DNA of 64,000 nt from Chondrus crispus (Eukaryota > Rhodophyta > Florideophyceae > Gigartinales > Gigartinaceae), in the NCBI RefSeq assembly GCF_000350225.1, contig NW_005179238.1, positions 1 to 64,000 of the forward strand, given 5' to 3'. The translations under genes and the position numbers were made by a program. Below the pieces are notes generated by a model that saw only the letters and a list, made by a program, of their open reading frames with translations, made no database searches and was not told the DNA's origin. Below, piece after piece: positions 54,929-64,000 of the stretch (position 1 is its first letter; every line of letters begins with the position of its first letter).

Positions 54929-57900
54929 ATACAGGGGCTGGCTCCAATTTCGTACGGGCCGACACGCTTCCCTCCGGATGGGAAGCGCTGATTATTCCGG
55001 GAGAAATCCCGTCGATCGCTGACGCCAATGGGAGACCATTGCGTACAAGCGGAAAAATCCCCCTCGTAGTGCGGTTAGGCGACCGCACCATGAGGTGTAC
55101 ATTCATCGTCTGTGAACGGTTAGCCGCCCCCGTCATTTTGGGGTGTGAGCTCAACGACAAGTTTGTGGAGGCGATTTACCCAAGACGCAAAGTGGTGGAG
55201 CTGGACGATGGCACAAAAATTCCCATCGTCCGCAAGCCGGCTGCCCGGGCCGTGAACATTCCTCCACTCCCGACGGAGCAGGAGTATTCCCCGCAAGCGG
55301 GGCGGATTTCGCCCAAGCTCAAGGTTTCCCGCGCCGTCAACCTCCCGGCGGGCACCCAGACCTGGGTTTACGTCACAAGTGGACGGAACGGACTCTCGGT
55401 CCTCGAGGCGAACCCGCAGTTATATGCGAAGCATCGGCTCTCCCTCTCCAACGGGGTGGTGCGCATCTCTCCGTTGCAAGAGTTCAAGGTCCTCATGGCG
55501 AACTTCTCGTCCGCCGACAAGAGGCTATCGAAGAACCAAGTCGTTGGCTTCGTCACTCCCCATCCGCGGGCGATGGTGCGCACGGCGATGCCGTTGGACG
55601 CGGTCCTAGCCGCGGAATTCTCCGAGGGGAGCCCCCCTCTACAGGGCGAGAGGCCCCCTCGCGGTGTCCTCCCCCAAGCGGAGACATCCCCTCCGCAGGA
55701 GGCAGTTCCCCTCGACCACCTGCCGGCGCAAGTGCGAGGGCAGGTTCGCACCATGCTCGCGCCGTACGCCGCGATGTGGAACGGGAATTTGGGTGAAGTC
55801 CGAGCGACCGAGCATCGCATCGAACTCACCCCCGGCGCAAAGCCGTTTCGTTGTCAGCCATATCGCGCTGGTCCCCGCGCCCGTGAGGCGGAACAAGCCT
55901 CGGTGGACGAGATGTTAGCCAACGGGGTGATCACCCGGTCCAAGTCCGAATGGGCGTCCCCCGTTGTGCTCATACCCAAGTCAGATGGGAGCCTCCGTTT
56001 CTGCATCGATTACCGACGGCTGAACGCGTTGACCCGGCGAGATACTTACCCCATCGCCCGGATGGACGAGTGTCTTGACACGCTCGGGGAAGCCAAGGTC
56101 TTTTCTACCCTTGATTGTAACTCCGGGTACTGGCAAATTCCAGTCGCCAAGGAGGATCGACCGAAAACCACGTTTACGTGCCACGCCGGGACGTATCAAT
56201 TCAACCGTATGCCCTTCGGGCTGATGAACGCCCCGGCCACCTTTCAACGTATGTTGGATATCCTCCTCTCAGGCTATCGCTGGAAGAGCTGTCTCATCTA
56301 CCTTAATGATATCATAATCTTCTCCAAGGATTATGACACGCACCTCAAGGATGTGGACGTAATACTCCGTGCTCTGCAGCAGGAGGGATTATCACTTAAA
56401 CTTAACAAGTGCAGGTTTTTTCAGGACTCTGTCGAGTACCTGGGTCATATCATTCGACCGGGCGAACTCGAGGTCCACCCGAAGAATGTGAAAGCGCTCT
56501 CAGAAGCGACTCAACCACGGACCCAGACCGAGCTGCGCTCGTTCTTGGGAATGTGTAATGTCTACCGACGTTTCGTCGATCATTTCGCCAAGATAGCGGC
56601 GCCCCTTACGGCTATGCTCCGAAAAGAAGAGCCGGATGTCCTTCCCAATCTGGATGAAGAGCAGACCACGGCCTTCCAGACACTGAAGGAGTGCTTAATT
56701 TCGCCACCAGTCTTAAAACTCCCAAGACTGGGGCGCCCCTACTCACTGGATACGGATGCATCAGACGCTCAGTTGGGCTGCACACTACTGCAGACCCACG
56801 AGGATGGACACCGATACCCTGTCGGGTATTGGTCACGCACGCTCTCGTCAGCGGAACGCAACTACTCGACAACCGAGAAGGAATGCCTCGCCATCGTATG
56901 GGCGGTGCAGACGCTCCGCCCATACCTGGAAAGGGAGCGGTTCACGGTCAACACCGACCACCACTCCCTGCGGTGGCTGATGAACCTCGCCGATGCGAGT
57001 GGCCGGCTTGCCCGGTGGCGCTTGCGCCTTGCCGAATATGACTTCGACGTAACCTACGTGAAGGGAATCAAGAACTGCCTCGCCGATGCGCTGAGCCGTA
57101 TCCCATCTACGGGGGGTACGACTGTCCCGACCGACGAAGAAATTCCTTGCTACTCCGTCCTGAATTTCGACGATGAGCCTCAGCATCAAGAGGAGACCTA
57201 CGACCCCACCGACGTCGAAATTTCCGCGGGTTGCTACGCGCTGGACCCCCCGGCCTCGATGGCCGCGATAACCCACGAAGACTTCTCTCGTGAACAGCAC
57301 TCCGACCCATTTTGTAAGGAGGTGACTTCCCGTCTTGAGAAGGGGGAGGGGTTCGCTGAATTGCGCCGGTCCCGATTCTTCGTGAATCAGGAAGGGCTGG
57401 TCTGCCGGAAAGCCCACCTCGACGGTGTGGAACAGATCGTAGTACCCACAACCCTCCGGGAAAGGTTGTTGTACTTGTCGCATTATCCCGCCACCTCCGG
57501 TCACCCGGGAGGCAGGCGATTGTTCTATACGCTAAGACAGCGGTTCTATTGGCCAAGCATGTCGGTGGACTCCTACTCGACCGTAAGGATGTGTCCCGAC
57601 TGCGCGAAGGCACGCATCAAACTGCGGAAGCACAACTCTGAGTTGAAGACATTTCCTCCGTCAGGGCCCCTGGAGTACATCGCCATCGATATTCTCGGCG
57701 AACTTCCCCGTACACCAAGAGGAAACCGTTACCTCTTGGTGATGACGGACAGATACTCCAAGCTGACCAGGACGGTCCCGCTCAAGAGGATTACCGCTGA
57801 AACGGTTGCTCAGGCGTTTATTTCCCACTGGGTGTTCGTATACGGCGCCCCAGTGAAACTTCTCTCCGATAACGGAGGGCAATTCACATCGAGGTTTTTC

Positions 57901-59256
57901 CTCGCAGTGTGCAGGATACTCTCAATTGAGAGCGTGTTTACCACGGCGTATCACCCCCAAACCAATGGGCAGGTGGAGAGATTCAACCGTACGTTGGTAT
58001 CAAACCTCCGGCATTATCTCGCCGATAATCAACGTGACTGGGATCAGTACACGGACGCACTGACTTACGGCTATAATTGCACGGCGAACAGGATGATCGG
58101 TATGCGACCGTTCGACCTGGTATTATCCCGGACCCAGAGTCCGTTATCCCTGCAACAAACGCCGCTGTTGGACCCATCCGCCTCAAGGGCGCAGTTCAAG
58201 ATCCGCTACCTAGCGTGGCTCCGCAGCCTGATGTCGACGGCCAGCCGCCACTTGCTGGCCGGACAGGAGCGGTATAAGAACGATTTCGATAATCGGATAC
58301 GCCACCCCACCCCGGACTATCGGGTGGGGGATCAAGTACTCGTAAACCGCGAGGCCGCGCTACGGTCCGAAGAGAAAACGGACAAGGACCGGGTTAACAA
58401 TAAGCTCGCACCGCGGACCGAGGGACCCTTCCCTGTCGTACAGGTGGACGACCACACCGTCACCATATTACGGGGGACGGGACTGAAGGACCGGCTCTCT
58501 CGTGACCGAGTTGTCAAGGCACCCCCGTTGAGGAGCAACGTGGAGGATCCCCCGCTGGAACGGGTGGAGTCAGACGGGGAGGACAGTAACCTCCCCGAAG
58601 CTACCGCCTCAGAAGGGACCCTCGCTACACCGGCGACCGCGAGGTTGCGCACGCCGGGATTGATGGACGCTGTAACCAGTGGGGGAATCGAGGACAACCG
58701 CTCGAGACTCGCTGGGTACCGCTCTCAGGTCGAGATGACGGAGGGTCCGCCGCGTAGGGAAGAATCAGACTCGTGCCCTGCTACGCGCGCGCGAACCGCG
58801 AGGGAGAGCCCTATAACTACGGAGCCAACAGTGGCCCCTACGGAACCACCCGCGCCCCGCCGCGACAGGGCCTCCGCCCCCCCGGCGACCGACCCCGCTT
58901 ACCGAGCGTTCATCTCGTCTGGTGCGGTGCACCTGGCCGCGAGGTGCACGTTCCGACCCGACGCCTTCCGCGTACCCCTACGCGTGCCATCGGGGCAGGC
59001 CCTACCTCCGGCTTCCTCTGCGGGAGACCCCAACGACGTCTACGTCGTGCAATCGCTAACCGGGCACGGGCCGGGAGGTGACGGGCTCCCCCTGTTTCGC
59101 GTACGTTGGTACGGGTACAGCGACGCCGAGTCGACCTGCGAGCCCGCCCGTCATATCGACTACAACACGGTCGCGCGATACTGCCGGAAAAAGCGGATAC
59201 CCATCCCCGACCGTGCACTATGGCGGCATCCCGACAGCGTAGGACTCGGAAATTAG
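54790..59256 (+). CDS. G4 pol: protease, RT, RNase H, integrase, chromodomain
   Basis: About 1488 codons from the TTG at 54790 (the frame is open from 54634). Protease LDTGAGSNFVRADTL, Asp at residue 47. RT: FSTLDCNSGYWQIPVAKEDR; the catalytic box reads YLND (504-507, Asn codon 56305-56307) instead of YLDD, so polymerase activity should be lost. RNase H: LDTDASDAQLGCTLLQ, NYSTTEKECLAIVWA, NTDHHSLRWL. Integrase zinc finger HYPATSGHPG...CPDCAKAR; core D967, D1027, E1063 (D-X59-D-X35-E). After a Pro/Arg-rich linker comes a C-terminal chromodomain-like fold (VYVVQSLTGHG, LFRVRWYGYSDAESTCEP, about residues 1416-1475). The frame is unbroken. Confidence 0.9.
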   Translation: MAEKPPPPARGVSHPETALALSRRNYKVYADLGLSPSILVRQLTILDTGAGSNFVRADTLPSGWEALIIPGEIPSIADANGRPLRTSGKIPLVVRLGDRTMRCTFIVCERLAAPVILGCELNDKFVEAIYPRRKVVELDDGTKIPIVRKPAARAVNIPPLPTEQEYSPQAGRISPKLKVSRAVNLPAGTQTWVYVTSGRNGLSVLEANPQLYAKHRLSLSNGVVRISPLQEFKVLMANFSSADKRLSKNQVVGFVTPHPRAMVRTAMPLDAVLAAEFSEGSPPLQGERPPRGVLPQAETSPPQEAVPLDHLPAQVRGQVRTMLAPYAAMWNGNLGEVRATEHRIELTPGAKPFRCQPYRAGPRAREAEQASVDEMLANGVITRSKSEWASPVVLIPKSDGSLRFCIDYRRLNALTRRDTYPIARMDECLDTLGEAKVFSTLDCNSGYWQIPVAKEDRPKTTFTCHAGTYQFNRMPFGLMNAPATFQRMLDILLSGYRWKSCLIYLNDIIIFSKDYDTHLKDVDVILRALQQEGLSLKLNKCRFFQDSVEYLGHIIRPGELEVHPKNVKALSEATQPRTQTELRSFLGMCNVYRRFVDHFAKIAAPLTAMLRKEEPDVLPNLDEEQTTAFQTLKECLISPPVLKLPRLGRPYSLDTDASDAQLGCTLLQTHEDGHRYPVGYWSRTLSSAERNYSTTEKECLAIVWAVQTLRPYLERERFTVNTDHHSLRWLMNLADASGRLARWRLRLAEYDFDVTYVKGIKNCLADALSRIPSTGGTTVPTDEEIPCYSVLNFDDEPQHQEETYDPTDVEISAGCYALDPPASMAAITHEDFSREQHSDPFCKEVTSRLEKGEGFAELRRSRFFVNQEGLVCRKAHLDGVEQIVVPTTLRERLLYLSHYPATSGHPGGRRLFYTLRQRFYWPSMSVDSYSTVRMCPDCAKARIKLRKHNSELKTFPPSGPLEYIAIDILGELPRTPRGNRYLLVMTDRYSKLTRTVPLKRITAETVAQAFISHWVFVYGAPVKLLSDNGGQFTSRFFLAVCRILSIESVFTTAYHPQTNGQVERFNRTLVSNLRHYLADNQRDWDQYTDALTYGYNCTANRMIGMRPFDLVLSRTQSPLSLQQTPLLDPSASRAQFKIRYLAWLRSLMSTASRHLLAGQERYKNDFDNRIRHPTPDYRVGDQVLVNREAALRSEEKTDKDRVNNKLAPRTEGPFPVVQVDDHTVTILRGTGLKDRLSRDRVVKAPPLRSNVEDPPLERVESDGEDSNLPEATASEGTLATPATARLRTPGLMDAVTSGGIEDNRSRLAGYRSQVEMTEGPPRREESDSCPATRARTARESPITTEPTVAPTEPPAPRRDRASAPPATDPAYRAFISSGAVHLAARCTFRPDAFRVPLRVPSGQALPPASSAGDPNDVYVVQSLTGHGPGGDGLPLFRVRWYGYSDAESTCEPARHIDYNTVARYCRKKRIPIPDRALWRHPDSVGLGN
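54833..54858 (+). repeat. 12-bp-stem hairpin ahead of the G4 protease
   Basis: CCGAGACAGCGC, TT, GCGCTGTCTCGG. Perfect stem 24 nt after the 8-C run where the reading frame must change. Confidence 0.8.
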
Positions 59257-59530
59257 AAGGGTGAACCGCGCCCCCGTACCTTCTCAGGAGGTACGCGGGG
59301 TAGTTATCATAAGGCCCATGGAAAACGCTTCTGTACAGCGCGACTCGCCACCGGACGGCCGGCCCCGACAATGTTGGTCGCAGCGAATGACCCTCAATTT
59401 TTGGTTTCGACTTTTGGAAAGGGAAGTTTAAAATTGGTTAAATTTTTGGGGGGTTGTCCTCTGTGCCAGCGGGGCCTCATCGAGCGGCCAGCAAGAACGC
59501 CGAGCGGACGGTATGAAGTGGCGTGGCCAA
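59257..59530. other. G4 spacer after pol
   Basis: Contains an inverted pair GTACCTTCT..AGGAGGTAC (59276-59294) right after the pol stop and an AT-rich G-run block (59400-59455). No gene. Confidence 0.4.
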
Positions 59531-60063
59531 CTACGATACTCGCTCGACGAGGGAATTGACTCGCCTATGCGAGGAGCAACGTTAATCCGTGCCTCCCTTC
59601 GTGGAGAACTTCAATACTCGTTCGACGAGGGAATTGACTCGCCTATGCGAGGAGTATCGTCAATCCGTGCCTCCCTTCGTGGGGAACTACGATACTCGCT
59701 CGACGAGGGAAATGACCCGCCTGTGCGAAGAATAACGACAATACTCGCCGGCCGAGGACTCTGGCCGTGCTTCCCTCCGTGGAGAATTACAATACTCGCT
59801 CGACGAGGGAATTGACTCGCCTATGCGAGGAGCAACGTCGATCCGTGCCTCCCTTCGCGGAGAACTACAGTACTCGCTAGACGAGGGAATTGACTCGCCT
59901 TTGCGAGGAGTAACGTAATACTCGCCTGACGAGGACCCTATCCGTGCCACCCTTCGTGAAGAATTGCAGTACTCGCTCGACGAGGGAATTGACTCGCCTG
60001 AGCAAGGAGTAACGACAATACGCGCTGGACGCGAACTCTGTCCGACCCCACCCTTCGAAAAAC
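59531..60063. repeat. tandem repeat, six units of 78 or about 100 bp
   Basis: Units start at 59531, 59609, 59687, 59787, 59865 and 59964. Each has ATACTCGCTCGACGAGGGAA, TGACTCGCCTATGCGAGGAG and a CCGTGCCTCCCTTCGTGGAG end; long units insert about 22 bp (AATACTCGCCGGCCGAGGAC type). CTCGCCTATGCGAG folds on itself. The array lies downstream of the antisense ORF stop. Confidence 0.88.
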
Positions 60064-60205
60064 GGGTCGTTACTTACCCCAGAAGGCCCTCGGAGGGAGG
60101 AACTGACTCCCCCGAACGGACAGGGTGCACTGACCCACGCGGCGGACCCGGACGAAAGGGGGTAAGTGACTAGTTTACTCGTCGCACTACAGTGGGTAAG
60201 ACCGA

Positions 60206-61993
60206 CTAGGATCCTGCCGGTACGCCTCCCTCTTCCTCGTAGTCAGCCAAGGACTCCTCCGGCACCGCGTCCCCCGCGGGACCCCCCTTCGCGCCCGACA
60301 CCTCCGTCGGCCCCGCCGCCTCGGCTGCCAAGGCCATCTCAAGACCCTCCGCGACAAGAGCGGGTGTCCCCGTTGCCACCGCCAAGTCACCCGGTGGCTC
60401 GGGCTCGGTCACCCCCTCGCCCCTCGCCGGGGATGAGACGGGCTCCCCCACCTCTGTCGTGGGGGTCGTTCCTGCCACGAGGCGTCGCACCCTCTCCCTG
60501 AGGCGGGGATTGTCCAGCAGCGCCCGTAACTCCGCGTCCGACATCGTCGTCGGATCGCGCTCCCTCGCCACCTCTATCGGCGGATCTCCCGGTCCCTTCT
60601 CGCCGCCCATCTCCACGTCCGCCGGGGACGGCGAGACGACCGACACCAGCGCGCGCGCGCTCGGGGACGCGTCATCGCGCCCTCCACCGGGTGTCTTCCC
60701 GAAACCGACCCCGCGTCGCGGTCCGCGCGCTCCGCCGGCCTCTCCGGCGGGTCCATCACCGCGTCGCCGCACGCGAACCACTCCGGGGTCCTCCCCCGGG
60801 ACATCCTCGCGCCTCCTAACGCGCTCCTCGCCGCCACCACCACCGGCGTTGACCTCCTCCGCCTCCCGTAAGTACTCGGGCTGAGCGAGGGTGAGAGATC
60901 CGGACTCGATCCGTACCCAGTTTCCGCGGTCAGCTCGACCCGCGTCGTGCCTCCGCCCAGGGGAGTTATGTCTCGACCGGGGGTTATCGAAGTGATGCCC
61001 CTGATTGTATGGCACGCGAGGCCAATCAATGGCCTCGTGAAGATCTAACAGGGCTTGTAAGCGATCCTGCAGCACCGCCCCGCCTAACACTCGTGTGAGG
61101 TCCAAGCGTCTTAACCACTCCACAACCATAGTTGGGAGGACATACAACCGCCCGTCGTAGGTCGACCATAAGAAGCGCTTAGCGACAATGGCGAGCCACT
61201 CGCTCAGGAAGACCATCCAGCGGGGGGATTGAGGATCGGCCATCATACTCATCCCATAATACACCAAACACGGTGGCAATTCCGCAAGGAAGTCCGCAGG
61301 GACTTCGTACTGCGCAAACCACGCGGGTAGCTCGGGGTACCGCGCGGTCAGGACGTCGCGTTCGAATGAGGTAATTTCTACCCACTCGTACGCGACGAAG
61401 ACCCCCATCCGGTTCCGCATCCGACGCTCATACTTCAGCTTTTGGTGCATCGCGGGGTCTCTCCTCCGCTCGGGCTGACTCTCGAACCCTGGAGGGAGGA
61501 TCGGCTCGCTCCAGGACATCAGCTCAACCGCTGGCTCCTCCTCCCGTAGACGGAGATTGTCCATAACTCGCTTTAATCCAGCGACATACACCCGGTCGGC
61601 TTCCGTGCGATAGGCCCACGTATCTAAGTCCCACGCACGAGGGACGGTCCGATTGCAAGGTGTCCGGCGCATCCGCTGCCGAAGTAACTCCACGAAGGCC
61701 ACCCGGGCCCGCGTGTCCTCCCGCCGAAACCCTGGGCATAGGAACTCAGGCTCCACAACCAAACGGTGTGAGAAGTCCCTGGATGTCACAGCCGCCAGGC
61801 TGAGCCCCCCCGGGAGCTCCCCGGTCGCTGCAGCGTAACGCTGAATCATCTCCGCATCGCGCAAGCCCGCGGGGGACAAAAACGGCGCCCTCTCGAAAAG
61901 AAGTGCGTCGTCGTACATATTTCGTCCCCATAAGTCGTCCGGGCGGGGCCATTCTTCGCCCCGGTCGACCGGACGTACCCCGAAGGTGTACAT
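60206..61993 (-). CDS. G4 antisense ORF, unknown protein (595 aa, intact)
   Basis: Minus strand, between pol and 3' LTR. The likely start is MYTFGVRPVDRGEEWPRPDD at 61993; the frame is open further to 62170. The N-terminal 350 residues look globular and rich in W, Y and R (LWGRNMYDDALLFERAPFLS, RAWDLDTWAYRTEADRVYVA, LPAWFAQYEVPADFLAELPP, WMVFLSEWLAIVAKRFLWST). The C-terminal 250 are Gly/Arg/Pro/Glu-rich and disordered, ending in an acidic stretch. No known domain, no zinc finger or membrane segment. I see no clear similarity to the G1/G2 antisense protein, though the position and the globular-then-disordered plan agree. The frame is unbroken although this element's RT is dead, which suggests recent selection or recent loss of RT. 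Confidence 0.7.
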   Translation of the reverse strand: MYTFGVRPVDRGEEWPRPDDLWGRNMYDDALLFERAPFLSPAGLRDAEMIQRYAAATGELPGGLSLAAVTSRDFSHRLVVEPEFLCPGFRREDTRARVAFVELLRQRMRRTPCNRTVPRAWDLDTWAYRTEADRVYVAGLKRVMDNLRLREEEPAVELMSWSEPILPPGFESQPERRRDPAMHQKLKYERRMRNRMGVFVAYEWVEITSFERDVLTARYPELPAWFAQYEVPADFLAELPPCLVYYGMSMMADPQSPRWMVFLSEWLAIVAKRFLWSTYDGRLYVLPTMVVEWLRRLDLTRVLGGAVLQDRLQALLDLHEAIDWPRVPYNQGHHFDNPRSRHNSPGRRHDAGRADRGNWVRIESGSLTLAQPEYLREAEEVNAGGGGGEERVRRREDVPGEDPGVVRVRRRGDGPAGEAGGARGPRRGVGFGKTPGGGRDDASPSARALVSVVSPSPADVEMGGEKGPGDPPIEVARERDPTTMSDAELRALLDNPRLRERVRRLVAGTTPTTEVGEPVSSPARGEGVTEPEPPGDLAVATGTPALVAEGLEMALAAEAAGPTEVSGAKGGPAGDAVPEESLADYEEEGGVPAGS

Positions 61994-62170
61994 GCCCCCC
62001 CTTTTTTCGGCTGCTCTGGACGTCGGGATCGGAGACGGAGCCTCGTGGGCGACACTAAAGAAACAGAAAAAAAACGAGGCAGGGGTCTCGCGCGTCGGAC
62101 GATGGCACGATATCGGTACCTCGCACCGCACTACCCTCTTGTAACAGAGTTCCCCCTCCTCGCGCGCCAT

Positions 62171-62724
62171 CGCGCCGCCGGGAGATTGTACGCTGTCCCG
62201 GGACGGTACACGCCTCCGCCAGAATCCTCATCCATAGGGATGCCCGATTCGAAGAAAGGGGCTGTAGCAGAATGGTTAATTTCGTTTGAATTTGCAGACA
62301 GCGGGAGTGACTCCCGCTCCCTCCAAGGGGGCGCGCCGCCGGTTCGACCGGTCCGACACCGCCGGGAGCACACCAACCTTCGGCGGATCCTCGGACCGCG
62401 CGTCGTTATCCCCACCCGACGGCGTGTTCTTCGGCCAACGGGTGATGGGTAAGCCCCGGCGCTCGCCGAACGAAGCGCGTCTACACTCTCGCGCGTGTCC
62501 ACCCCTCCCCTTCCCAGGGGGGTGGAATAAGCTATCTCCCTCGAGGACGCCGGAACCCTCTCGCCCTCGTGGTGAGAGTGCCCCCTCCCTTCCTAAGGGA
62601 GAAATTTCTGACCCGGGCGACGAGGGAATCGGTTCCTCGCACTCACTCGCCCCTCGACACCGCCGCGCACGACATCCTCCGCCCCTACCAAAAAGGGAAA
62701 AAAGGGGAGAGAGAAGGGGGAAGG
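62171..62724. other. G4 region upstream of the antisense ORF
   Basis: The likely promoter side of the antisense ORF. It contains an inverted repeat GCGGGAGTGACTCCCGC (62301-62317) and purine-rich tracts (62580-62620, 62690-62725). No gene recognised. Confidence 0.4.
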
Positions 62725-62892
62725 AAGGTCGCGTGGTCAGGGGGACACGCTCGCGCTGATCCAAGGAAGGTCGCGTGGTCAGGGGGACACGCTCGCGCTG
62801 ATCCAAGGAAGGTCGCGTGGTCAGGGGGACACGCTCGCGCTGATCCAAGGAAGGTCGTGTGGTCAGGAAGACACGCTCGCGCTGATCGCCGG
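62725..62892. repeat. 42-bp tandem repeat, four units
   Basis: Units AAGGTCGCGTGGTCAGGGGG plus ACACGCTCGCGCTGATCC start at 62725, 62767, 62809 and 62851. The first three are identical; the fourth has a few changes. Because 42 is a multiple of three, both strands stay open. Confidence 0.9.
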
Positions 62893-63149
62893 GAAGGATG
62901 GGCCAATAAGTTCAACGACAAGGCACCACACGGAAGCCAGGGAGGCAAGGTTCGGGCCGAGGACACCGCGTCCCATTTCATGTCGCACGCGTACTCGCGG
63001 ACACGACCCACCTCACCTCCTCTCCCGAGCGCTCGCCTGATCCTCGCCAAGCGGACTCTAACTGCGGAGGGCGGGTATGTCGGCAAGGGCGGGGCAATGA
63101 CCGCCGGATTCAAGGTTCGCGGGGACGCTCTACTCTGAGAGGGGGGCTA
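62893..63149 (+). other. G4 3' untranslated part and polypurine tract
   Basis: No gene. It ends CTGAGAGGGGGGCTA (63135-63149) against the LTR; the GAGAGGGGGG run is the polypurine tract. Confidence 0.6.
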
Positions 63150-63850
63150 TGTAGAGCACTGACCGCCCGCTCAATCGCGGTGCTGTACTGTAGCACACGC
63201 GGAATGCCTCACTATCATAAGTGAGATATATACCACGTGTAACCGTGTATCCAAACCCCCCCGCTCGTGTCCGGGTGTAAGCTCCATGGAGCCCTGTCGA
63301 AGTACTGACAGTTCTACCCACGTGTACCCGTGTTATCCCTCACGTTAATCGTGTCATTTCCCACGTGTAGTGGTTGTCATACCTCCCCAAGAGGAGTTTC
63401 TCCGGCCATCGCCGCCGTCGTCCAATTTAGTATTTTTAGTTTAATTAATTATAGCTCCGACGTCAGCTAGTATATAGCCGACGTCCGACCCTTAGTAAAA
63501 CGGTACGAAGCTTTGGGTCTAGAACTCGGGTTTCTGGAACGGAGTCGTAGCCTCGCGTCGGTCCCCGTCCCACGACGGTACCCTGCGAGCCATCTACGTC
63601 CCGATTCCCTCCTGCCTCTACCGCGCGCGTCGTCCCGCCACGCCCGGCTCTCCGCGCGACAGCTGTCCCTACCGCTCCGCCCCTCCTGGGCTCTGTTTCC
63701 CACTTTTTCCCTTACTTTCCCTACTGCGCTTCGCGCCCGGCCCCGTACCGGTCCCTTACGGGTGGTCTCCCGATAACCCCCTACACGCGCCCCCGAACGC
63801 GCGCGCTCTGCCAGAGGGGGATCCCACCCCTTCCCCCTCAGTGCACGACA
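63150..63850 (+). repeat. G4 3' LTR (701 bp)
   Basis: TGTAGAGCACTGACC...CAGTGCACGACA. Same ends and length as the 5' LTR with about 30 differences, many clustered around the TATA region (63448-63500). Confidence 0.9.
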
Positions 63851-64000
63851 GAAGAGAGAGCGCCCGAGCGGTAAGGAGAGCGAACGGTAATATCATACGC
63901 GGTGGGACGATCAGGAGGCGCGCCGGCGGGAGTGGCGGTGGGTTGGACGAGGAGGTCGGCCGGGCGGCGAGCGGTATCGGGCAGCAGGAAGGGAACTTCG
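63851..64000. other. right flank, unidentified
   Basis: Purine-rich, CG-rich DNA that is not the continuation of G3 pol expected after a simple G4 insertion. No gene seen. Confidence 0.4.

Larger units (their letters stand above)
51624..63850 (+). mobile_element. G4: Ty3/gypsy chromovirus of a second family, 12.2 kb
   Basis: 5' LTR, primer site, gag, frameshift signal, pol with chromodomain, tandem repeats, antisense ORF, second tandem array, polypurine tract, 3' LTR. Gag and the antisense ORF are unrelated to G1. The LTRs differ at about 30 positions by eye (roughly 95% identity), so it is older than G1. Flanks do not match (CACGA left, GAAGA right) and the right flank does not return to G3 pol, so the right junction is rearranged or hit by another insertion. 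Confidence 0.9.

Noticed and set aside
62262-62325. tRNA-like stretch (GGGGCTGTAGCAGAATGGTTA...GCGGGAGTGACTCCCGC)
   Set aside because: The last arm folds with a 7-nt loop, but the acceptor stem has no matching 3' strand, there is no anticodon arm, and the loop lacks TTC.
59531-62892. CRISPR arrays
   Set aside because: The repeats are contiguous tandem units without unique spacers, and the sequence is eukaryotic.
62276-63138. Repetitive frames on both strands over the 42-bp array (KVAWSGGHARADPR and DQRERVPLTTRPSL units)
   Set aside because: They arise because 42 is divisible by three; a tandem DNA repeat explains both strands.
51619-63855. Target-site duplication for G4
   Set aside because: The five-base flanks are CACGA and GAAGA; they do not match, so no duplication is claimed.

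Overview
The window looks like nuclear DNA of a eukaryote with a compact, transposon-rich genome. It holds Ty1/copia and chromodomain Ty3/gypsy (chromovirus) retrotransposons, a decayed PIF/Harbinger transposase, Myb/SANT-like gene remnants, a YqaJ-type nuclease remnant, and one gene fragment with a conventional GT-AG intron. There are no bacterial operons or Shine-Dalgarno sites. An ionotropic-glutamate-receptor-like fragment argues against a fungus. A multicellular red alga of the Chondrus type fits best, but this is inference; no rRNA or conserved housekeeping gene is present to settle it.

Layout. 1-3.8 kb: sparse DNA with an iGluR-like fragment on the minus strand (580-1393). 3.82-9.04 kb: a copia element (TSD TGCGG) with several lesions and a 731-bp insertion. 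9.28-9.65 kb: a possible small secreted-protein gene behind a TATA box. 9.7-20.1 kb: old debris, namely two copia relics, a solo LTR, two Myb-like pseudogenes, a Harbinger transposase pseudogene and a gypsy LTR fragment. 20.13-33.06 kb: complete gypsy element G1 (TSD GTTAC, near-identical LTRs). 34.7-36.4 kb: a nuclease/transposase-like pseudogene cut by gypsy G2. 36.45-43.97 kb: G2 (minus strand), itself cut by G3. 43.97-51.62 kb: G3 (plus strand), cut by G4. 51.62-63.85 kb: G4, a different gypsy family. Together these form a nest G4 in G3 in G2 in a gene remnant.

The most interesting system is in the gypsy elements. (1) G1, G3 and G4 all end gag with the heptamer A AAA AAC, followed after 5-7 nt by a stem-loop, with pol continuing in the -1 frame: a conserved programmed -1 frameshift signal with compensatory changes in the stem. 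(2) G1 and G2 carry, between pol and the 3' LTR, a long antisense ORF (about 750-790 codons) conserved between the two copies; G4 has an unrelated antisense ORF in the same place. (3) In G1/G2 the antisense module lies between two copies of a hairpin plus polypurine-tract motif (a 20-bp exact direct repeat in G1), as if the module was captured at a duplicated polypurine tract.

No element looks fully autonomous. G1 has a gag frameshift, a protease Asp-to-Asn change and antisense-ORF frameshifts; G3 has lost its gag start and has stops; G4 has YLND instead of YLDD and a frame break before the protease. Recent G1 LTRs combined with broken genes suggest mobilisation in trans.
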